Shown: positions 33,409 through 38,881 of the stretch, piece after piece
Numbering within the stretch: the first letter of the stretch is position 1
How the letters are laid out: every line of letters begins with the position of its first letter
Origin: Fortiea sp. LEGE XX443
Lineage (GTDB): Bacteria; Cyanobacteriota; Cyanobacteriia; Cyanobacteriales; Nostocaceae
Assembly (NCBI RefSeq): GCF_015206815.1
Contig: NZ_JADEXZ010000059.1
Span: 1 to 38,881 of the forward strand
Direction: 5' to 3'
Length of the DNA: 38,881 nt
Program-made: the position numbers and the translations under genes
The notes under the pieces: generated by a model
The model's input: only the letters and a program-made list of their open reading frames with translations
Told to the model about the DNA's origin: nothing
The model's database searches: none

Positions 33409-34677
33409 ATGCAAAAGCAACAGCTACGCATTGCGCTGTTTACAGGATTGTACCCTCCTTTCCTGACTGGAGTTTCCGTTGCAGTCCATCAAAGAGTTCG
33501 CTGGTTGCTACAACAAGGACATCAAGTTTTACTTGTCCATCCAGAAATTAATGATCAATACCCCAAAAATGTGAGCGATCGCCCTATGCCTGGGCTAGAT
33601 GAGTTAAAATCTTTCCCAACCTTCTCTTCCTACACATTTCCCACAGAGCCGTTAATCTTTTATAAGTCTCTCCCCCAACCATTAAACTATCGCCATTGGA
33701 GCGATACTAAACTACTTGCACAATTCCAACCCGATGTAATTGTTGTAGAAGAAGCTGCACAAATGCGAGGAGCGTATTCAGCCTTTTTACAAGGTTATGG
33801 TCGTCCTGTTGGTGTGCAATATGCTAAACAAACTCGTACTCCCATCATTTCTGTTTTTCATACTGATATTGTTGCCTATATCAAATACTATTTAGGCAAT
33901 AAATTCTTTAGTATGATTAGTCTGATCATTCCATCGATCATTAAGCAGTTTAGTGCAGCTTATGATGTCAATTTATTCCCTTCTAGGGAACTGATGGCTA
34001 AATACAATAACCTGAAATGCCAACGTAGTGAATATGTCCCCTATCAAGGCATTGATAGCGAAAAATTTCATCCTCAAAACATTATTCACAACCCGATTCC
34101 TCAAGATAATCGACCAACATTGTTGTTTGTGGGACGCATTACCGCCGAAAAGAATGTCACTCAACTCATTGATGCTTTTCCATTAATTGCGGCTAAAGTT
34201 CCTGATGTGCATTTAGTAATTATTGGTAGCGGCCCTCTAGATCAAGAAATCAGACGACGTGCTGAAAAGTTTCCCAACGGGATTACTGTCTGGGGAGAAT
34301 CTCACGGAACAGAACTTTTAGGTTGGTTTGCACGCGCAGATATATTTGTCAATCCCTCTGTCACTGAGAACTTCTGCACAACCAATATGGAAGCTCTAGC
34401 CTCTGGAACACCTTTAGTAGCAGCCAGCGCTGGCGGGAATCTAGAACAGGTTTTTCCGGGAATTAATGGTTTCTTAAGTGAATCGAACAATCCTGTAGAT
34501 TTGGCTCACCAAGTAATAGCCATCCTCACAAATCCTGAACTCAAAGCAGAAATGACCAGCCAAGCACGTAGCTCGATTAAGGAATTTGATTGGTCGGCTG
34601 GGATGACGAAATTTGAAACCAAACTTTATGAATTAGTGCAAGCATCACAACCACTAGAACCAATAATCATTCGATAG
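33409..34677 (+). CDS. hglT: HglT-like GT4 glycosyltransferase for heterocyst glycolipid
   Basis: This 422-aa retaining glycosyltransferase has a GT-B fold. The N-terminal half has the loop L-Y-P-P-F-L-T-G-V-S (14-23); the C-terminal half has F-V-G-R-I-T-A-E-K-N (240-249), a donor-phosphate contact, and E-N-F-C-T-T-N-M-E (E320 and E328, the EX7E motif), followed by G-T-P-L-V-A. HglT of Anabaena glucosylates the HGL fatty alcohol, and its gene closes the row that begins with the DevBC homologues, as here. No membrane segment is visible, fitting a peripheral enzyme. The identification rests on family plus gene order; other GT4 lipid glycosyltransferases (SqdX-like) are the alternative. Confidence 0.8.
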   Translation: MQKQQLRIALFTGLYPPFLTGVSVAVHQRVRWLLQQGHQVLLVHPEINDQYPKNVSDRPMPGLDELKSFPTFSSYTFPTEPLIFYKSLPQPLNYRHWSDTKLLAQFQPDVIVVEEAAQMRGAYSAFLQGYGRPVGVQYAKQTRTPIISVFHTDIVAYIKYYLGNKFFSMISLIIPSIIKQFSAAYDVNLFPSRELMAKYNNLKCQRSEYVPYQGIDSEKFHPQNIIHNPIPQDNRPTLLFVGRITAEKNVTQLIDAFPLIAAKVPDVHLVIIGSGPLDQEIRRRAEKFPNGITVWGESHGTELLGWFARADIFVNPSVTENFCTTNMEALASGTPLVAASAGGNLEQVFPGINGFLSESNNPVDLAHQVIAILTNPELKAEMTSQARSSIKEFDWSAGMTKFETKLYELVQASQPLEPIIIR

Positions 34678-34740
34678 CTTGACCGGAAGTGATTAGCGAT
34701 CGCTCAAGTTTCGCAGACATTGTAGCGTGCGTTAACGAAG

Positions 34741-34797
34741 TGCGATCACACCTGTATCTGCTAAGACATCCTGCAATGTCACTGAGCGATCGCTGAA
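34741..34797 (+). repeat. 57-bp direct repeat, copy downstream of xisI
   Basis: This copy begins TGCGATCACACCTG and ends GAGCGATCGCTGAA. It matches 35616-35672 in the same orientation at 53 of 57 positions. The two copies bracket the xisHI pair. Confidence 0.85.
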
Positions 34798-34822
34798 ACA
34801 TCCGACGGAATTTTAGTGTAAT

Positions 34823-35164
34823 TCAAGCAACAGCAAACTCAGTTAACTTACGAGTTTCTGGATCATGGAAAGCTAAAACAATATCCTCTTTTGGTACATT
34901 TTCCCTTAATAACTCAGTCGCAATTCCTTCTTCCGTCCAATCTTCCTCGATATAAATTTTCCCATTTTTAATCCGAATATGAACTTGAATATTTCTGATT
35001 TTTTTCTTCCCTTCCCAACCCATAAACAGCCAAAAATATTGATCATGTATCTCGTCAAAAACAAGACAGCTTTCTTGATCTAAATTGGCTGAACCAGAAA
35101 CCCATTCGTGATATTCTGTTAAAATATTTTTAATATGATTACGATATTGTGCTAATTTATCCAT
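34823..35164 (-). CDS. xisI: XisI family protein (fdxN element excision controlling factor)
   Basis: This 113-aa protein begins M-D-K-L-A-Q-Y-R and carries the family marks W-L-F-M-G-W-E, I-Q-V-H-I-R-I-K-N-G-K-I-Y-I-E-E-D-W-T-E-E-G and C-terminal D-I-V-L-A-F-H-D-P. In Anabaena, XisI and XisH are needed with the recombinase XisF for excision of the fdxN element. XisI/XisH pairs are, however, scattered in many copies through cyanobacterial genomes without any element, where their role is not known. A full AAGGAGG lies 8-10 nt before ATG 35164, and the gene overlaps the end of xisH by 13 nt, showing translational coupling. No xisF-like recombinase is present here. Confidence 0.9.
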   Translation of the reverse strand: MDKLAQYRNHIKNILTEYHEWVSGSANLDQESCLVFDEIHDQYFWLFMGWEGKKKIRNIQVHIRIKNGKIYIEEDWTEEGIATELLRENVPKEDIVLAFHDPETRKLTEFAVA

Positions 35165-35568
35165 TGTAGAATTTCCTCCTTTTCCATCTCAAAAACAATC
35201 AAAAGTAATTGATTTATTTTAGTAATATCTTGAATTGATTCCCGTTGAAAAAAGTTTTCGTAAATACTGTCCTTAATTGCTAGATAAATCTGATATTCTG
35301 GTTCAGTAAGATTGATTAAGTTTCGATATAAAATATATTGTCCTAAAGCCAGTTCAAAATCTCTCATTGGTGAGGCGCTTAAAAAGCTTTTAATCTCGAC
35401 AACAATTTTGCGTCCATTTTGTTCAGCAGCAATAGGTTTTTCTGCTGCTAAATCAGCAAATAATTCAGCATCTTTGTATTTAATTTTATAAGGATCAGCT
35501 AAAATTCTCCAACCGTCTTTGATTAAAGCATTTTTAACTGCATCGTGGTAAACATCTTTTGCTGGCAT
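35152..35568 (-). CDS. xisH: XisH family protein
   Basis: This is a 138-aa partner of XisI. ATG 35568 is preceded by a perfect AAGGAGG; the longer frame from 35589 has no support. The sequence runs M-P-A-K-D-V-Y-H-D-A-V-K, then F-A-D-L (D39), V-V-E-I-K-S-F (E58, K60) and L-G-Q-Y (Q77). The D...E-x-K...Q order is the PD-(D/E)xK nuclease core, so XisH has the look of a nuclease-fold protein rather than a classical excisionase. Whether it cuts DNA is not known to me. The tight overlap with xisI and the flanking direct repeats suggest that the pair moves or is kept as a module, perhaps in toxin-antitoxin fashion; that is inference. Confidence 0.9.
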   Translation of the reverse strand: MPAKDVYHDAVKNALIKDGWRILADPYKIKYKDAELFADLAAEKPIAAEQNGRKIVVEIKSFLSASPMRDFELALGQYILYRNLINLTEPEYQIYLAIKDSIYENFFQRESIQDITKINQLLLIVFEMEKEEILQWIN

Positions 35569-35615
35569 TATCCTCCTTGTAATTGACACAATGATTGTAG
35601 CCCAAAGGTTTTAAC

Positions 35616-35672
35616 TGCGATCGCACCTGGATCTGCTAAGACATCCTACAATGTCACTGAGCGATCGCTAAA
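35616..35672 (+). repeat. 57-bp direct repeat, copy upstream of xisH
   Basis: This copy begins TGCGATCGCACCTG and ends GAGCGATCGCTAAA. It differs from 34741-34797 at four positions. It lies 48 nt upstream of the xisH start and may include its promoter region. Confidence 0.85.
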
Positions 35673-35739
35673 TCGATGATTTCTCATCTCGCTCCATAAG
35701 TCCTAGTTAATATACAAAAATGCTGATACTTTATGTTCA

Positions 35740-35759
35740 AGAATCCATTTATGGATTCT
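35740..35759 (+). other. Small hairpin before the NmrA-like gene
   Basis: AGAATCCA (35740-35747) pairs with TGGATTCT (35752-35759) across TTTA, 25 nt upstream of ATG 35785. It could be an operator or a leader hairpin; nothing else supports either. Confidence 0.4.
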
Positions 35760-35784
35760 GAGTATATTAATTTTAGGTATTTAT

Positions 35785-36660
35785 ATGTTTTTGGTAACAG
35801 GAGCAACGGGAGGAATTGGTCGCCGTGTTGTGCGACTGCTACGCCAACAGGAACAATCGGTTAGGGCTTTTGTCCGTCTCACTTCGCATTACGGTGAGTT
35901 AGAACATCGCGGTGCGGAAATCTTCATCGGTGATTTGCACCAAGAACAAGATATCAAGAAAGCTACTCAAGGTGTTCAGTATATTATCAGCGCCCACGGT
36001 TCTGGTAATGATGCTCTATCTCTTGACTACCGCGCCAATATAGAACTGATTGACCAAGCAAAAGCTAATCGAATACAGCATTTTGTCTTTGTTTCTGTAT
36101 TGGGAGCAGACCGTGGTTATGAAGATGCTCCCGTATTTAAAGCCAAACGCGCAGTAGAACGATATTTGGTAGATAGTGGCTTAAATTACACTATTTTACG
36201 CCCGACTGGACTAGCATCGAACTTACTGCCACTGGCAGAACAGTTTCGAGAAACGGGACTATATTTACTGATTGGCGACCCCAAAAACCGTAGCTCAATT
36301 GTGAGTACAGACGATTTGGCAAGAATAATAGTAGATTCTGTGACAGTTACAGAAGCGCGTAACCAAATATTATCAGTCGGGGGGCCAGAAATTTTGCAAC
36401 GGGAAGATATTCCCCAAATATTTGGGCGGATTTTTAACCAACAGCCGATAGTCATTAACCCGCCACTATTTGTAATTGATGGGTTAAGGAATGTTATGGG
36501 TTTATTAAATCCGCAAACACAAACAGCTTTGGGGACTTATCGGACATTGCTATCTAATGAATTTTTCTGTAAAAAAGAGGAAATAGCCGACTTAGAGAAG
36601 ATTTTCAATTTTCAATTAGAAACCTTGGAAAATTTTTTACGGCGCTATTTAGCAGTTTGA
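35785..36660 (+). CDS. NmrA/Ycf39-like atypical SDR
   Basis: This 291-aa NAD(P)-binding protein has a G-A-T-G-G-I-G-R nucleotide motif (about 6-13). The second strand ends R-A-F-V-R, suggesting NADP preference, and I-L-R-P-T-G-L is a family mark. It lacks the Y-x-x-x-K catalytic pair in the usual place, as is common for atypical SDRs of the NmrA group, which serve as chaperone-like, redox-sensing or reductase proteins. It has no signal peptide. It lies downstream of xisHI on the other strand and 140 nt before a HlyD-type gene. I cannot tie it to the heterocyst pathway. Confidence 0.8.
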   Translation: MFLVTGATGGIGRRVVRLLRQQEQSVRAFVRLTSHYGELEHRGAEIFIGDLHQEQDIKKATQGVQYIISAHGSGNDALSLDYRANIELIDQAKANRIQHFVFVSVLGADRGYEDAPVFKAKRAVERYLVDSGLNYTILRPTGLASNLLPLAEQFRETGLYLLIGDPKNRSSIVSTDDLARIIVDSVTVTEARNQILSVGGPEILQREDIPQIFGRIFNQQPIVINPPLFVIDGLRNVMGLLNPQTQTALGTYRTLLSNEFFCKKEEIADLEKIFNFQLETLENFLRRYLAV

Positions 36661-36800
36661 AGTATGGCAAAGTGCTGAGTGCTGAGTGGAAAGATTTTCC
36701 TCTGCTCCCTGCCCAGCTTATTAGTTCTTGGTCATTAGCATCCGGACACATGACTAATGACTAAGGACAATTGAAAAAGAACAAATAACATTAAAATTTT

Positions 36801-38297
36801 ATGACATCTCCCCTAGCTGCCAATGCTACTCAAGCGCGTCAAACAAAACAGCGATTCGCCAAGCCAGAGGATCAACTGTCTTATGAATTAGGTAAGGCAG
36901 TCCAGGAATTACCACCAATTTATACTAGATTATTAGCAGGAACCATTAGTTTAGCTTTATTCGGCACGATCGCCTGGGCAAATTTCTCAGAAATCGATGA
37001 AGTGGCGGTCGCTCAAGGGGAATTAATTGCTTCTACTCAAGTCAGACCAGTTACATCCCTGGGTAATGGGATGATTATGGCAGTGAAAGTTAAAGAAGGC
37101 GATCGCGTTACCAAAAATCAAGTGCTGGTTCAACGCGATCCTGACTTGCAAAAAACCGACGTGAACCGCCTTGCAGAATCGACTAAGTTGATTAAGGATG
37201 ACTTAGACCGCTTGGATGTAGAACGCATCGGTGGTAAAAGTACTGGGGAAAAACTTCAAGATGAACTTTTAACTTCCCGTTTGCGCGATTATCAAGCGCG
37301 TCAAGCATCCGCAGAAGCAGAAGCAAATCGCCAAAACGCTCTCCTCGACCAAGCAAAAGTGCGATTGGCTCGATTGCGAGAAAATTTAGATACTGCCAAA
37401 AATGTATTAGTTAACGCCAAGACTAACTTCGTTAATGCCAAAAACATCCGCGAAAGAGTCAAAGACGGGTTAGCGATCGCTCAAAATAGAGAAGAAAAAC
37501 TCCGCACGTTGATTACTCCTGGTGCTGTCCCCAGAGTTGATTACTTGGAAGCTCAAGAAAGGTTAAATCGTGCTAATACAGATGTCACCAGATCAGACGA
37601 TGAAGTGACTAATGCCAGTAATAAAGTCACTGAAGCGCAAGATCGCGTTGCATCCCTAGAAAAAGATATTGCTGCTCAAGCTCAAGAAATTCGCCAAGTT
37701 GAACAATCTTTTCAAGCGGCTCGCAATCAAGTACAGCGTTTATCCTCTGAGCGTCAAAGCGAAATATTGACTCAGATGAATAAGCGTAAAGAAGAATTAA
37801 ATAACGTCTCCGGTCAATTACAGCAGGCGAAAAAGCAACAAGAAGGAGAAAGCATCAAAGCTCCTGTAGCTGGCACAATCTACAGAATTAAAGCAACCAA
37901 AGGCCCTGTACAAGCAGGTGAAGAATTACTTTCCATTTTGCCAGATGGGGAAGAGTTACAGTTAGAGGTGAAAGTTCTTAACCGCGATATTGGGTTTATT
38001 CGTCCAGGAATGAAGGTAAAGGTGAAAATGGCTACTTTCCCTTTCCAGGAATTCGGCACTATTGATGGTAGCGTACTACAAGTTAGTCCAAATGCAGTAG
38101 TCGATAAAGAGTTGGGACTAGTTTTTCCTACTAGAGTTCAGATGCGGAAACATTCCGTAAATGTGCGAGGTAAAGAAGTAGTATTTACTCCGGGTATGGT
38201 GGCTACAGGAGAAATCGTCACTCGCAAGAAGTCAATTTTAACTTTCATCATAGAACCCGTAACTCGCAGATTTAGTCAAGCCTTTTCTGTTAGATAG
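36801..38297 (+). CDS. HlyD-family membrane fusion protein of a type I secretion system
   Basis: This is a 498-aa adaptor. A cytoplasmic N-terminus (about 1-42) precedes a single membrane helix (about 42-62); then come the first half of the lipoyl domain (G-E-L-I-A-S-T-Q-V-R-P-V and V-K-E-G-D-R-V), a coiled-coil hairpin of about 240 residues (about 110-350), the second lipoyl half (I-K-A-P-V-A-G-T-I-Y) and a C-terminal beta domain. It is longer than HgdB and of the protein-exporter type. The partner ATPase is not in the window; it may lie beyond the right edge or elsewhere. No Shine-Dalgarno is obvious before ATG 36801. Relation to the HGL island is uncertain. Confidence 0.85.
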   Translation: MTSPLAANATQARQTKQRFAKPEDQLSYELGKAVQELPPIYTRLLAGTISLALFGTIAWANFSEIDEVAVAQGELIASTQVRPVTSLGNGMIMAVKVKEGDRVTKNQVLVQRDPDLQKTDVNRLAESTKLIKDDLDRLDVERIGGKSTGEKLQDELLTSRLRDYQARQASAEAEANRQNALLDQAKVRLARLRENLDTAKNVLVNAKTNFVNAKNIRERVKDGLAIAQNREEKLRTLITPGAVPRVDYLEAQERLNRANTDVTRSDDEVTNASNKVTEAQDRVASLEKDIAAQAQEIRQVEQSFQAARNQVQRLSSERQSEILTQMNKRKEELNNVSGQLQQAKKQQEGESIKAPVAGTIYRIKATKGPVQAGEELLSILPDGEELQLEVKVLNRDIGFIRPGMKVKVKMATFPFQEFGTIDGSVLQVSPNAVVDKELGLVFPTRVQMRKHSVNVRGKEVVFTPGMVATGEIVTRKKSILTFIIEPVTRRFSQAFSVR

Positions 38298-38881
38298 GTA
38301 GCTCAACCTCAAAAATGCTGTTAAGTGAAGGGGGATGAGGGAATAGAATCGAGAAAAGTCTCCCAAAACTACCAATTTTGACTTGATTAGGACTAGCCCT
38401 TTTAAAGTGACCAAAGAAGATACGTTGTTTCAGTGCTATCATCCTGAGTTCTCCGCTCAGATTTTGATTTTTTTGAAGGTTGAAATAACGAATTTTCGTT
38501 CCGAATTTCACCACCTTGAAAGGGCTATTGATTAGGACTTAGGCATTGACAGGAAAAAACTAAGGCGTTGCTGAATTTAGGGATGAAATAATGAACCGCA
38601 AAGTACGCAAAGTACGCAAAGAAGAGGTTTTGAGAGATAAATATTAAGAAAATCATCCCCCATTTATGCAACACCGAAAAAACTAAATATGTGTAGCGTT
38701 AAAAACTAATCTGGTGTCAGTAATAAATAGGAGTCAGAATTCAGAATACTCTACTCATGTAAACGAAGTGTTCCCGTAGGGTAAGGAGGATAGCTGATGT
38801 GATGAACTTCACTAACTGGAAATGCGCTTAAAGACCAAACAAAAAACCGCAGAAATATTTGGAGGGGGTTTGGGGGACGGT
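38298..38881. other. Repeat-bearing non-coding right edge
   Basis: No gene is supported across these 584 nt. They hold a MITE with target duplication (38564-38675), a GTTCCCGTAGGGTAAGG element near 38770-38786 and a G-rich GGAGGGGGTTTGGGGGACGG stretch at 38861-38880. The first 220 nt show no structure I recognise. Confidence 0.55.
38564..38675. mobile_element. 112-bp MITE with imperfect inverted ends and 11-bp target duplication
   Basis: The left end, beginning GGCGTTGCTGAATTTAGG (38564-38586), matches the reverse complement of the right end (38653-38675, ending TTTATGCAACACC) at 17 of 23 positions. The direct repeat GAAAAAACTAA lies immediately outside both ends (38553-38563 and 38676-38686). 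No transposase is encoded. Inside is a short tandem GTACGCAAAGTACGCAAAG. The ends resemble those of Nostoc insertion sequences, and the 11-bp duplication suggests an IS4-like transposase acting in trans. Confidence 0.75.

Noticed and set aside
38290-38514. 74-codon open frame on the - strand at the right end
   Set aside because: It overlaps the HlyD stop, shows no recognisable motif and has no ribosome binding site; probably chance.
1-38881. CRISPR array, tRNA or rRNA genes
   Set aside because: No regularly spaced repeats with unique spacers, and no tRNA cloverleaf or rRNA segments were recognised on reading.

Overview
The window comes from a filamentous, heterocyst-forming cyanobacterium of the Nostoc/Anabaena type. 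It carries ChlP of chlorophyll synthesis, many HIP1 octamers (GCGATCGC), dispersed Nostoc-type short repeats, an xisH/xisI pair, and above all the complete heterocyst glycolipid (HGL) synthesis island. These are assignments by protein motif and gene order. No database search was run.

Layout. Positions 1-2727 hold chlP (-) and a divergent solitary cysA (+). After an 800-base gap come two exported proteins (3535-5519), the second ending in a PEP-CTERM-like tail. hetI (5777-6508, +) is the phosphopantetheinyl transferase and converges on a short-chain dehydrogenase at the hetN position (6517-7320, -). From 7879 to 23366 (-) runs a PUFA-synthase-like assembly line, transcribed in the order hglE (KS-AT-ACP-ACP-half KR), hglG (half KR-DH), hglD (KS), hglC (inactive KS-AT), hglA (PfaD-like enoyl reductase), hglB (ACP-thioester reductase). 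Upstream lie a small unknown gene and a ParB-like/degenerate methyltransferase gene (24565-25935, -). Divergently (+) follow hgdB and hgdC (DevB/DevC-like exporter parts without an ATPase), an epimerase-like SDR, a DUF2141 protein, two tandem GT2 glycosyltransferases and a GT4 glycosyltransferase that fits hglT. The right end has xisHI flanked by 57-bp direct repeats, an NmrA-like SDR, a type I-secretion HlyD protein, and a 112-bp MITE with an 11-bp target duplication.

How the genes work together (family knowledge plus inference): HetI activates the ACP domains of HglE and HglB. HglE/G/D/C/A build a long reduced, hydroxylated acyl chain and HglB releases it reductively as a fatty alcohol. HglT and perhaps the other glycosyltransferases add sugar. 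HgdB/HgdC belong to the export and deposition machinery of the heterocyst laminated layer. Exact GTA-N8-TAC (NtcA-type) sequences lie upstream of both hglE and hgdB, as expected for nitrogen-stepdown control, but such short motifs also occur by chance.

Most notable points: the SDR at the hetN position lacks the RGSGR pentapeptide; the ketoreductase is split exactly between two genes; the same repeat family sits in three successive operon junctions; the ParB-like protein has lost its methyltransferase catalytic motif; an NtcA-type promoter at 2882 points into a gene-free stretch; and xisHI and the MITE carry clear marks of insertion.
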